Origin: Gimesia benthica
Lineage (GTDB): Bacteria > Planctomycetota > Planctomycetia > Planctomycetales > Planctomycetaceae
Length of the DNA stretch: 64,000 nucleotides
Assembly (NCBI RefSeq): GCF_009720525.1
Contig: NZ_CP043930.1
Span: forward strand, 5,461,001-5,525,000
Direction of reading: 5' to 3'
Made by a program: the position numbers and the translations under genes. Under the pieces are notes generated by a model. The model saw nothing but the letters and a program-made list of their open reading frames with translations. It was not told where the DNA came from and did no database searches. Below, piece by piece: positions 36,621 to 45,323 of the stretch (the stretch's first letter is position 1; each line of letters begins with the position of its first letter).

Positions 36621-38177
36621 TCAGGGCAGAGCCAGCTGTTTTTTATCGACTTTGCCGTTGGGGGATTTCGGAAGCTCATCACGGAATTCCACTTTCTGTG
36701 GAACCATGAAATCTTCCAGGTGCTTGCGACAGTAGGAAAGGACCTCTTTTTCGGTCAGTTCCTCTCCGGGCATCAGAGTCACGATGGCACGGATCGACTG
36801 TCCCAGGACCGGATCGGGATCACCCACGATGGCGGCTTCCGAAATTGCCGGATGGGCAAACATGACATTTTCCACTTCCTTGGGACTGACTTTTTCACCG
36901 CGACTTTTAATAATGTCATCTCGTCGGCCTACGAAGTACAGGTAGCCTTCGCGGTCCATGCGGAACAGGTCGCCGGTATACAGGAACATTTCTCCCGGCA
37001 GTTCTCCCACTTTCAGACGCTCGGCAGTACGTTCGGGGGCTTCCCAGTAACCTTTCATGACATTGGCACCACGCACGACCAGTTCGCCGACATGTTCGGG
37101 GGGCAGGCGATGGCCTTCGTCGTCGACGATGAAGACTTCCGTGTCCGGCATGGCGATACCCACCGAACCGGTTCTGGTATCGATCTGATCGAGGGGCAGA
37201 TACGAAACCCGCTTGCACTCGGTCAGACCATACATCGAGAAGATCTGCAGGTGAGGCAGACGTTTGCGGAATGTCAGGATATGCTCTGTGGGCAGCGCGG
37301 CACCGGTGTTGGTGATATAACGCAGCTGCGAGAAGTCATACTTGGAGAGATCCATTTTCAGCAGAATGGCAGACATCGTCGGGACCAGCGGAAATCCGGT
37401 CACTTTTTCATCAATGATCTTCTGCAGCACTGCATGTGGATAGGTAAACGATTTTTCAAGAACCAGTGTCGCACCGACCCGGAATGCCATCAGCAGCTGA
37501 TAGAGACCATAATCGAATGACAGGGGGAGTACGTTGAGGATGATGTCTTCGGGGACATTCATCAGGTAGGTGGTAATTGAACGGGCGGCTGAAGTCATGT
37601 TTAAATGCGTCAGCATGACCCCCTTGGGATTTCCGGTTGAGCCTGAGGTGTAGACCAGGGCCGCCAGATCGATGCTGATCGTCTGGATGTGTGGCGGGGT
37701 ATTCTGGTCCGCGAAATCAGACTGCAGTTGATCCCACTCTGCGAAGCGGGGCATCTGCAGATCAGTCTGCTCCGGATGTCCGGTGACAGGACCCACGGTC
37801 ACCACGGTTTTCAGGTGGGGCAGCAGATCGGAATTTTCGAGGATCGAGGTCCGTTTCTTCCCGGGGATGATCAGAACGCTGGCCCGGCAGTTGTTGAGCA
37901 CGTAGGTCAGCTTATCGATTTTCGTAGTGGGATTGACCATTACGAACACACCACCCGCTTTGATGGTCGCAAAGATCGCGACGACGGCTTCGAGGGAGTT
38001 ATCCAGATGGATGGCCACCCGGTCTCCTCTTTGCAGCCCCCGCTCCAGCAGCGCATGTGCCAGCCGGTTGCTCTGCTGTTCCAGTTCCCGGTAGGTGTAC
38101 CGCGACTGATTGATGATCAAGGCGACTTTGTCAGGATGATGACTGGCGCTCTGTTCCAGAAATGATTGTAGTAACAA
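36621..38177 (-). CDS. AMP-forming acyl-CoA/acyl-ACP ligase
   Basis: A 518-residue ANL-superfamily enzyme. The ATP/AMP-binding loop is YTSGSTGNPKGVML, with later YGLTE, YTGDLF and the closing catalytic lysine region (KSPNGKVDKKQL). These enzymes adenylate a carboxylic acid and transfer it to CoA or a carrier-protein thiol. The TTG start is supported by AAAGGAG seven bases upstream. It follows the acyl carrier protein by 18 bases, so charging that carrier is the likely role. Similar ligases occur in exosortase-A-type loci; the acid cannot be named. Confidence 0.92.
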   Translation of the reverse strand: MLLQSFLEQSASHHPDKVALIINQSRYTYRELEQQSNRLAHALLERGLQRGDRVAIHLDNSLEAVVAIFATIKAGGVFVMVNPTTKIDKLTYVLNNCRASVLIIPGKKRTSILENSDLLPHLKTVVTVGPVTGHPEQTDLQMPRFAEWDQLQSDFADQNTPPHIQTISIDLAALVYTSGSTGNPKGVMLTHLNMTSAARSITTYLMNVPEDIILNVLPLSFDYGLYQLLMAFRVGATLVLEKSFTYPHAVLQKIIDEKVTGFPLVPTMSAILLKMDLSKYDFSQLRYITNTGAALPTEHILTFRKRLPHLQIFSMYGLTECKRVSYLPLDQIDTRTGSVGIAMPDTEVFIVDDEGHRLPPEHVGELVVRGANVMKGYWEAPERTAERLKVGELPGEMFLYTGDLFRMDREGYLYFVGRRDDIIKSRGEKVSPKEVENVMFAHPAISEAAIVGDPDPVLGQSIRAIVTLMPGEELTEKEVLSYCRKHLEDFMVPQKVEFRDELPKSPNGKVDKKQLALP

Positions 38178-38195
38178 CAGCCCGCTCCTTTGAAA

Positions 38196-38453
38196 TTAAG
38201 CCAGTTCTTTGAGTTTGGAGTCGATGAAATCGATCAGACGATTGATGGAGTCCAGGTTTTCCGGGACAAGTTCATCGTCATCGACTTCAACGTGATACTG
38301 GTCTTCGATAAAGGCAACCAGTTCGAGCACGCCGGTGGAATCGATGATGCCTGTTTCCAGGAATGAGTCGTCGTTCTGCAAAGATTCCGGATCTTCCCCG
38401 AACAGGAAGTTTTCTGCGACAAAGTTACGGATCTCTGATTGAATGGGATTCAT
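38196..38453 (-). CDS. Acyl carrier protein
   Basis: An 85-residue acidic helical protein. The phosphopantetheine attachment site is Ser39 in GIIDSTGVLELV, a DSTG variant of the usual DSL. AGAGG seven bases before ATG. It lies directly upstream of the AMP-forming ligase and 49 bases downstream of asnB, so it is most likely the carrier on which the pathway's substrate is held, not the fatty-acid ACP. Confidence 0.93.
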   Translation of the reverse strand: MNPIQSEIRNFVAENFLFGEDPESLQNDDSFLETGIIDSTGVLELVAFIEDQYHVEVDDDELVPENLDSINRLIDFIDSKLKELA

Positions 38454-38502
38454 GTTATTACCTCTTAGCTGTACTGAGTGGAGATGTTATTAAGGGATTG
38501 TG

Positions 38503-40476
38503 TTAACTCGTAATGGTGGCGGGAGCTGTTGTTTCTTTTCCGGCTGTGACTGTCTGGCCGTTGATCATCTGTTCGACCAGAATCTGGGTCGAAAGGATTC
38601 CGACCAGAGCCATGTTGTCTCGTGTGCCGATGGCGCGTCCCTGTTCCATCTTTTTGACCAGGCGCTGGACTGCGGTGGGCTGGAACAGTCCATGAGCCTC
38701 CAGGCATTCCGGGGACAGCAGTTCGTTGACATAAGCAAACCGTGCCCGCTGGCTGTTTGAGTCGATGAAACTGTGTGCGTCCGGGGAACGATAAGGTTGT
38801 TTGGGACGTTGGCGAATGCTGTCGGGAATCAGGTCTCTCAAGGCGTATTTCAGCAGGAATTTTTCGTTGAGACCATTCATCTTGAATCGTACGGGAACGC
38901 GGGAAGCGAACTCGACCACCCGGTAATCCAGGAACGGGAACCGGCCTTCGACTGAATTGCCCATCGCCATCCGGTCTCCCTGGGAAGACAGAATGTAGCC
39001 GGGCATCAGATTGATGGCTTCCAGGTACTGTGCCTGACAGAAGGAAGGCCACTCCGAAAACTGAGCGGGCAGCTGCTGCTGGAACTCAGCCTGTGGGTCC
39101 TGTGCTTGCAGTTCCTGTTTGAGGTCATCGCTGAAGAATGTTTTGAGTTTGGCTGTAAGGTCCCAGCGTGGCAGATGCGAGAAGAAGGGGCTGTCGAGTT
39201 CATCTTCACGAATCTTGAAGAACGCTTTCAGGTAGTCGGGGGACTGGGCCTGCAGATTTTTCATGTAAGGGTAGAGACGCTTGAGCAGCAGCGGACGGAT
39301 TTTGGAATCCGGTTGCCGACTCCAGAAGCGACGGATTTTTGTTTCTTTAAACAGGTCGTAGCCGCCGAAGACTTCGTCGGCACCCTCTCCCGTCATGACA
39401 ACCTTGAACTGACTTTCCCGGACCAGTTTCGACAGGAGAAACATAGGGGCAGGTGCCGTGCGTAAAACCGGTTTTTCTGTGTGCTGAATTACCGTCGGGA
39501 AGATACGGCCGATATCGTCATAAGAGCAGCAGACAGTCTGATGGTCGGTGCCCAATTCGGTGATCATTTCCTGCTGGAACTGACTTTCGTCAAAATCTTT
39601 GTCATTGAAGTTGACCGAGAAGGTGTTCAGCGGGGCGTTTGTGTAATTGCGAATGATGGCGGCTGTGATTGATGAGTCGAGTCCGCCGCTCAGGTAGGCG
39701 CCGACGGACACATCAGCCCGCAACCGGAGCTGGGTCGCGTTGATCAGCAGTGACCGCAGTTCGTCTGCCCAGTCGTCCAGCGAGCGGTTGTCTTCGTTGG
39801 GTGAATAGTCGAGATTCCAGTATTGCCAGATTTTGACATTACCGTCTTTCACGATCATGGAATGACCGGGGGGCAGTTCAGAGACACCGGCAAAAAATGT
39901 ACGGGGAGGCAGAGGAGACCAGAAGGTAAACAGCTGGTTCAATGCTGTGTGATCGACGCGTCGTTCGACATCCGGCAGGGCAAACAGGGCTTTGATTTCT
40001 GAGGCAAAGCAGAAGCGACTGGGAGTCTGCGTATAGACCAGCGGTCGGATTCCCATCCGGTCGCGGGACAGAAAGACTTCCTGTTTGCGTCGATCATGGA
40101 TTGCGAAGGCCCACTGTCCGTTAAAGTGATGTACGCATTCCGGACCATATTCGGCATACATCAGCAGGATGACTTCTGTATCAGAGTGGGTCTGGAACTG
40201 GTAGCCTTTCTGCTGGAGCTCGGCACGCAGTTCGATGTGGTTGAAAATCTCTCCGTTGAATGTGACGCTGAGCATGCCATCTGGAGTCTGCATGGGCTGC
40301 AGGCCACCGGCCAGGTCGACAATGCTGAGTCGACTGTGGGCGAGTCCGACTGAATCCAAGACCTGTGTGCCTGAGGCATCAGGACCGCGGTGATTCAGGG
40401 TCGCAATCATCTTTTTAAGTTCTGCCTGTTCGACGGGGCGTCGATCAGTGCGGATGAAGCCCGCAATTCCACACAT
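38503..40476 (-). CDS. asnB: Asparagine synthase (glutamine-hydrolysing), AsnB type
   Basis: A 657-residue two-domain enzyme from ATG 40476, chosen because the mature protein must start with Cys2 (MCGIAGFIRT) as the glutaminase nucleophile. Upstream codons in the same frame are leader. The N-terminal glutaminase domain includes LNHRGPD; the synthetase domain has the SGGLDSS ATP-pyrophosphatase loop and TGEGADEVFGGYD. It normally amidates aspartate, but AsnB homologues in polysaccharide and nonribosomal clusters amidate other acids. Here it heads the five-gene cluster with ACP, ligase, NadE-like enzyme and deacetylase. Confidence 0.93.
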   Translation of the reverse strand: MCGIAGFIRTDRRPVEQAELKKMIATLNHRGPDASGTQVLDSVGLAHSRLSIVDLAGGLQPMQTPDGMLSVTFNGEIFNHIELRAELQQKGYQFQTHSDTEVILLMYAEYGPECVHHFNGQWAFAIHDRRKQEVFLSRDRMGIRPLVYTQTPSRFCFASEIKALFALPDVERRVDHTALNQLFTFWSPLPPRTFFAGVSELPPGHSMIVKDGNVKIWQYWNLDYSPNEDNRSLDDWADELRSLLINATQLRLRADVSVGAYLSGGLDSSITAAIIRNYTNAPLNTFSVNFNDKDFDESQFQQEMITELGTDHQTVCCSYDDIGRIFPTVIQHTEKPVLRTAPAPMFLLSKLVRESQFKVVMTGEGADEVFGGYDLFKETKIRRFWSRQPDSKIRPLLLKRLYPYMKNLQAQSPDYLKAFFKIREDELDSPFFSHLPRWDLTAKLKTFFSDDLKQELQAQDPQAEFQQQLPAQFSEWPSFCQAQYLEAINLMPGYILSSQGDRMAMGNSVEGRFPFLDYRVVEFASRVPVRFKMNGLNEKFLLKYALRDLIPDSIRQRPKQPYRSPDAHSFIDSNSQRARFAYVNELLSPECLEAHGLFQPTAVQRLVKKMEQGRAIGTRDNMALVGILSTQILVEQMINGQTVTAGKETTAPATITS

Positions 40477-40930
40477 AGAAGCATCCAGTTCAAGTAAGAA
40501 GAGATGGAAGTTGCCTGTCTGCAAGACAATACTCTCACAGAGGGAATCTAGGTCGGGGCGGTACCAAGTCAAATTTTCCCTATGTGTTCGCCTGGCTGTT
40601 TAGAAAAATAAACAGGGTATTGACTATTTTGATGATTAACTGGTGCAACTCCTGCGATCGGTCCAGCTGTTGCAGGGAACTTCTGGCCACTGATGAGATG
40701 GGAGTGACCAAACCGTGGTGGTTTGAGTCAATTTGCCTGAAGCGGGCGATGATTAATGAGAGTTGAAAAACAAATTTGACTCTCAGATTACCCGAGCTAT
40801 GTTTGCGTTGCAGCGTGTGAAAGCAGGTTGCACTTCCTCTCACTCTCATCAAAGCGGGCCTGGCCGGAAAAGATACGACCGGATGATGCGGCTTTTCCAT
40901 TCAACGCATTAGATGGAATGTGAACCGAAT
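40477..40930. other. Divergent promoter region between asnB and the AAA+ gene
   Basis: About 450 bases without a credible gene. A TTGACT hexamer is seen near 40620 but has no good -10. Regulatory signals for the asnB cluster (minus) and the AAA+ gene (plus) must be here. Confidence 0.4.
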
Positions 40931-42509
40931 ATGTCAGCTCATGAAACTACTTCCGACGTGTCCAATCTTCAATCCAATCATGATGATCAAGAAGCCACAG
41001 GGAAAACCGCATCGAATACGGTGAATACCGAAGAGCTTCTGGCCTCTCTGAGCATGCTGGAACTGGCAGCCTCCGAGAATTCTGACGATTCGGACTCATA
41101 CGCTGAAGACGATCTCGATGGCCTGTCGACCTCTGCACTTCCCGAATTAAGCGAACCCATGCGCGTGATTGGCAAGGATCAACATCTGAGCCAGTTGTTT
41201 AATCGCGTACAGTCCCTGCTGAAAGGGAGTGCCGAAGAATCGCAGGGGAAATTCGTTCCACAGTGTCCGGAAACGCTGGATGATACCGGTTTAACCCAGG
41301 ATGAAATCGAGAGATTGATCCTCAAGTATCTGCTGGCAAAAGGAACTCAAACGGGACGACAGATCTGTAAGCAGATCAAGTTGCCCTTTGGAATTGTGGA
41401 CGCCATTCTGAAACGTGCCAAGCAAGATCAACTGGTTGCCTATGGCAGTACAGCCGAAATGGGCGACTATGAATTCATGATTACCGAACTTGGTCGGGAG
41501 CGCGCGCGACGGTATACGCAGGAGTGTACCTATTTCGGAGCGGCCCCCGTCTGTTTTAAAGACTATCTCAAGGCGATGGAACTGCAGAGCATTGCCAAGC
41601 AGGAAGCCACCCAGGCGGATCTGAAAGAAGCCTTTTCCGATCTGATTATCAATCCCAAGATGCTCGATCGCCTGGGACCTGCCGTCAACTCAGGCCGGGG
41701 GATGTTCCTCTTCGGTGAAGCCGGTAACGGGAAGACGAGTATTGCAGAGCGGATTACCAAAGCCTTTGGTTCGACGATCTGGATTCCCCGCTGCCTGGGT
41801 ATCGATGGAGACATTATTCGGATCTTCGACCCGGGACTGCACGAAGAAGTCGTTCAGGAAGAGACAGCCGAGGGGTTGTTTGACCTGTCCGGCATTGATC
41901 AGCGGTGGGTGCAGATCGTGCGTCCTACGGTGATAGCCGGGGGGGAACTCACCATGAAGGAACTGGAAATTACGCAGAACCAGCAGACCAAGATCTGTGA
42001 AGCCCCTCTACAGTTGAAGAGTAACTGCGGGACGTTTGTGATCGACGACTTTGGACGTCAGCGGATGCCCGTGGATGAGTTACTCAACCGCTGGATTGTT
42101 CCGCTGGAAAAAACGGTACGACTTCCTGAACCTGCCCAGCGGGAAAAAGATTCAGGTGCCCTTCGACCAGTTGATTATCTTTTCGACGAACCTGGAGCCG
42201 AAGGATCTGGTCGACGCTGCGTTTCTGCGTCGTATTCCTTACAAAATCGAGGCCCTCGATCCCTCCGAGGAGGAATTCCGGGCCTTGTTTGAGTTGATGG
42301 CGCCGATCATGGGCTTTCAGTTTGACGAGGATGCTTACCAGCACCTGGTCGATACGCACTACAAAGCCGTTGATCGACCGTTCCGCGCCTGTCAGCCGCG
42401 TGACCTCCTGTTACAGGTCAAGAACTTCTGCACTTACAAGGAACTGCCGCGCAAACTCAGCGCGGAGGCATTCGACTTTGCTGTCGAAAACTACTTCTCT
42501 GTGATGTAA
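40931..42509 (+). CDS. AAA+ ATPase with winged-helix N-terminus, broken by a +1 frameshift
   Basis: An acidic N-terminus is followed by a winged-helix-like region (about residues 130-200, with [18 protein letters not shown]) and an AAA+ module: Walker [10 protein letters not shown] near residue 262, Walker B FVIDDFG, sensor-1-like IIFSTN, and an [11 protein letters not shown] segment. The protein continues correctly only if one A of six (42108-42113) is dropped: VPLEK then reads into [12 protein letters not shown]. As written the first frame goes on out of register to 42292 and lacks sensor 1. A sequencing error, real mutation or slippage are all possible. Function unknown. Confidence 0.85.
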
Positions 42510-42550
42510 GTCCACGAACTACCGTTATCCTGGAAAGGATCGCAGTTGTT

Positions 42551-42868
42551 TCAGGCGGGCCATTCTGTATCACAGCATTCACAACGGAAGCCTACAACCG
42601 TGGACGTTCCCGGAATCATCCGGTTCCTGCGGTTGAGCAAGCCGTCTCGCAGTTCCAGTTTCTCAACTGAGGAACTGTTGCATGCCGGGCACTGCTGATT
42701 TTGAAACAGGATCCGTGCGCGGTTCAGAACCCAGTCAGTCTGTCTTTCGAACCGGGGCTGACGGTTAAGTGCCCGACGGAATGGCAGAATCGTTGGTTGA
42801 GATTCTGTCTGAGTGACGGGGGTTTCGGTGGTAGTTTCTTCGGGGTAATAGATTTTTAAAACGCTCAT
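42551..42868 (-). CDS. Small zinc-ribbon-type hypothetical protein
   Basis: A 105-residue protein from ATG 42868. TAAGGAG seven bases upstream selects this start over an upstream frame extension. CPAC and CECC, 35 residues apart near the C-terminus, form a likely zinc-binding four-cysteine knuckle. The middle is basic. No family is recognised; a nucleic-acid or protein adaptor is plausible. It converges with the frameshifted AAA+ gene, stops 41 bases apart. Confidence 0.72.
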   Translation of the reverse strand: MSVLKIYYPEETTTETPVTQTESQPTILPFRRALNRQPRFERQTDWVLNRARILFQNQQCPACNSSSVEKLELRDGLLNRRNRMIPGTSTVVGFRCECCDTEWPA

Positions 42869-43240
42869 CCATGAGCTCCTTACGTTCAATCCCTTGATAA
42901 AATATTCCTGTAAATCCGAACTGGAATCTTTATGGGGTAGAGTTCCTGCACGCAGTTTGATATTGGGAAAGTATGCCAATACGTGCGAAGAGGAAAGAAG
43001 GATAAAATTCTCTTATTAAGTTGGCAAGAGGTTTTAACCTAAAGGTAGGAACATTGTAAAAAATTCCTGTGTCAGCAGTGCGATCTCTGTGAAAATAGAT
43101 AAACATGGAGTTCTAAATGTGTTGTGGATACCGCGGCCGAATGGATTCCTCTTTGAAAAATAAAGTTGATGCGATAAAAGATTTTCCGTTCTGTTGAAGT
43201 ATTCTGCTTTGTTCGCTGACTGTGTTTTGGAGAGATTCCC
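42869..43240. other. AT-rich divergent intergenic region
   Basis: About 370 bases between the zinc-ribbon gene and the flippase-like gene. No gene or RNA is recognised. A Shine-Dalgarno-like GGAGAG sits at its right end (43229-43234). Confidence 0.4.
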
Positions 43241-43243
43241 ATT
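43229..43243 (+). promoter_or_regulatory. Shine-Dalgarno site facing a possible ATT start codon
   Basis: GGAGAG (43229-43234) is followed after six bases by ATT (43241-43243) in frame with the flippase-like gene. The first in-frame ATG is 27 bases further and has no ribosome site. An in-frame TGA at 43217 limits how far the gene can extend, with no ATG, GTG or TTG between. Confidence 0.5.
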
Positions 43244-43267
43244 AATAAATCAAAACTGATCAAGCTG

Positions 43268-44275
43268 ATGCTGGGTGTCATCGTCACGATTGCCTGCCTG
43301 GTGGCGGCACTCTGGGGAGTCAATCTGCAGCAGATTCAGGAGAGTTTTCGCCAGGCAAATTACTGGACGTTGCCTGTAATGCTGGGTTTGCTGTTTCTCT
43401 TCTTCTGGTTGAAAGCCTACCGCTGGCGGATGCTGCTGGAACCGGTCAGGAAGCTGAAGATCTCCGAAGTGGCCCCGGCGATGATGATTGGCTTCATGGG
43501 GAATAATATTCTGCCTGCGCACCTGGGTGAGTTTTTACGCGTCTATGTCCTTGGACGGCAGTTTCAGATTCCCAAAACAACTGTTCTCTCAACCGTGGTT
43601 CTGGAGCGGCTGTTTGATATCGTTGCGATTCTCTGTTACCTCTGGTTTGGCATCTATTTCGCGCCTGGCCTCTCGAAAGATTATCAGACAGCCAGCCTGT
43701 TTCTGGCAGGTGTCATGCCTGTGATCATCCTGGTACTGGCCGCGTATCTGATCTGGACGGAAGCAGTGATCAGCCTGTTTCAGAAACTGTTCAGCCTGAT
43801 TCCCTTTCTGCCTGAAAAACTGACGCACCTGGTATTGGAAATGATGCGTGCGGGAGCGGAGGGGATGGCTTCGATGAAAAGCGGGCGACTGGCATTTGGG
43901 ATCATCTGGACCTCATTTGCACAGTGGTTTATCAATGGTCTGAGTATTCTGGTGGCGCTCTGGAGTTTCCAGATCGAGATCACTCCCCTGGCGGCTTTTG
44001 TGGTGCTCGGCGTGACTGCATTCGGGGTGACTGTCCCCGCGACACCAGGTTTTTTCGGGGTGGTTCAGTTTTGCTTCAAAATCAGTCTGCAGCCGTTTGG
44101 TGTTCCTGAAGCAAAAGCATTCGCTGCTTCCATTTACTATCACCTGTCGCAGTACATTCCCGTGACGCTGGTGGGCCTGTATTATTCGAATCGGGCGGGG
44201 CTCAAACTGAGCGATGCCGAGCGGGAAGCGGAGAAGGAACTCGAAGATCTGGAAGGGCAGGACGGCGAACACTAG
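43268..44275 (+). CDS. Lysylphosphatidylglycerol synthase transmembrane/flippase-like (UPF0104) protein
   Basis: A multispan inner-membrane protein of 335 residues from the first ATG, or nine more from the ATT at 43241. The family signature is clear: WLKAYRWRMLL, then GFMGNNILPAHLGEFLRVY and VVLERLFDI, with eight or so helices. Members related to the MprF and AglD/YbhN group move or flip lipid-linked substrates; no catalytic domain is attached. The C-terminal tail is acidic. It converges with the beta-helix gene. Substrate unknown. Confidence 0.88.
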   Translation: MLGVIVTIACLVAALWGVNLQQIQESFRQANYWTLPVMLGLLFLFFWLKAYRWRMLLEPVRKLKISEVAPAMMIGFMGNNILPAHLGEFLRVYVLGRQFQIPKTTVLSTVVLERLFDIVAILCYLWFGIYFAPGLSKDYQTASLFLAGVMPVIILVLAAYLIWTEAVISLFQKLFSLIPFLPEKLTHLVLEMMRAGAEGMASMKSGRLAFGIIWTSFAQWFINGLSILVALWSFQIEITPLAAFVVLGVTAFGVTVPATPGFFGVVQFCFKISLQPFGVPEAKAFAASIYYHLSQYIPVTLVGLYYSNRAGLKLSDAEREAEKELEDLEGQDGEH

Positions 44276-44306
44276 CCGATTGCAGCATCGGGTGTTGCAG
44301 CGAAGC

Positions 44307-45194
44307 TTACGGTTTCACCTCTACCTCTTTGCCCAGTTGTGTCTGCTTCACATTGGCTACACCCTGTTCGGTGATGAGCAGGTCTTCTACGCGGTTGTCG
44401 TTCAGTTTGCAATCGATGACTTCGACCTGGCTGGTCCCGTTGACGGACAGTCCACAGCGACCGTTGCCGGTGCAGGTGACTTTATCCAGTACGATCTCTT
44501 TGCAGCGATCATGGACATTGATGCCATCCACGCGGAAATTTTCAAACGTCACGTCTGAAATCTGTACTCCCGAAACATCGATCAGCGAGAGTCCGACTGA
44601 TTTCCCGGCCAGTGAGAAGGACTCCATCCAGGGCTGCTGGTTTTTCTGTTCGCGATAGAAGATGGATCCATGGTGCACCGCCCATTTTCCTGCAGGAATT
44701 TCGGAGAGCTGCAGGGCTTCGCCCGAGGCGGGTTTAAATTCAGGTACGGGTTTCCCGTCCAGGTACAGGTTAAAATAACCTTTGCGAAAGGGAGTGACTT
44801 TCCAGAGTCCGTCGTCCAGCTTGCGCCAGCCATTTTGAGGGACCGGAATCGCACCGCTGATGGTGGCACCATTCCCGAGGATCGTGAATTTTTCCTTACC
44901 CAGCCCGCTGTGCCGTTTGCCGGAGAGCGTCAGTGTTTCCTGGTAAGGTTGATCATTATTGATCAGAATGATCTTGTCTCCGGGTTGTGCATACTCCAGG
45001 GCCCGCTGAATCGTTTTGACAGGGCCATTCTTGCCATTGTTCGTTTTGGGGGCGATACCGTTGAAGGAATTATTGCCCGCGCGATTGTCGACGTAGATCA
45101 CGCCGCATTCTGCTGTGATTTGCGAGCCAGACAGGATCAACAGCAGGCACAGGCACCGGATCTGAAATCGGATACTTCGGCTGGCATTTGGCAT
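44307..45194 (-). CDS. Secreted right-handed parallel beta-helix protein
   Basis: A 295-residue protein with a signal peptide (about 1-30). The mature start VIYVDNRAGNNSFNG resembles exported beta-helix proteins, and the regular strand turns (KFTILGNGATISGA, SLIDVSGVQISDVTFENFRV, NGRCGLSVNGTSQVEVIDC) indicate parallel beta-helix coils of a pectate-lyase-like fold. No catalytic residues can be assigned. GGGAG six bases before ATG. It lies downstream of citrate synthase but is separated from it by a strong terminator, so it is its own unit. Confidence 0.82.
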   Translation of the reverse strand: MPNASRSIRFQIRCLCLLLILSGSQITAECGVIYVDNRAGNNSFNGIAPKTNNGKNGPVKTIQRALEYAQPGDKIILINNDQPYQETLTLSGKRHSGLGKEKFTILGNGATISGAIPVPQNGWRKLDDGLWKVTPFRKGYFNLYLDGKPVPEFKPASGEALQLSEIPAGKWAVHHGSIFYREQKNQQPWMESFSLAGKSVGLSLIDVSGVQISDVTFENFRVDGINVHDRCKEIVLDKVTCTGNGRCGLSVNGTSQVEVIDCKLNDNRVEDLLITEQGVANVKQTQLGKEVEVKP

Positions 45195-45267
45195 TGCGGG
45201 CTCCCTGACTGATTTCTGTCGCCAGATTGAACTGATTAAGCGTTTGGTTGTGTAGTTACAAAATGCA

Positions 45268-45300
45268 GAAAAAACCCCGGCAACCTGGCCGGGGTTTTTG
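45268..45300 (-). terminator. Rho-independent terminator after gltA
   Basis: AAAACCCCGG (45271-45280) and CCGGGGTTTT (45289-45298) are perfect complements with an 8-base loop, with a T-run in minus-strand reading. It lies just after the citrate synthase stop. Confidence 0.93.
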
Positions 45301-45323
45301 GAGTGCGAGTTGAAAACGTCGTA

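Noticed and set aside
36591..37520. 309-codon frame opposite the AMP ligase
   Set aside because: His/Phe/Gln-rich shadow of a well-conserved enzyme.
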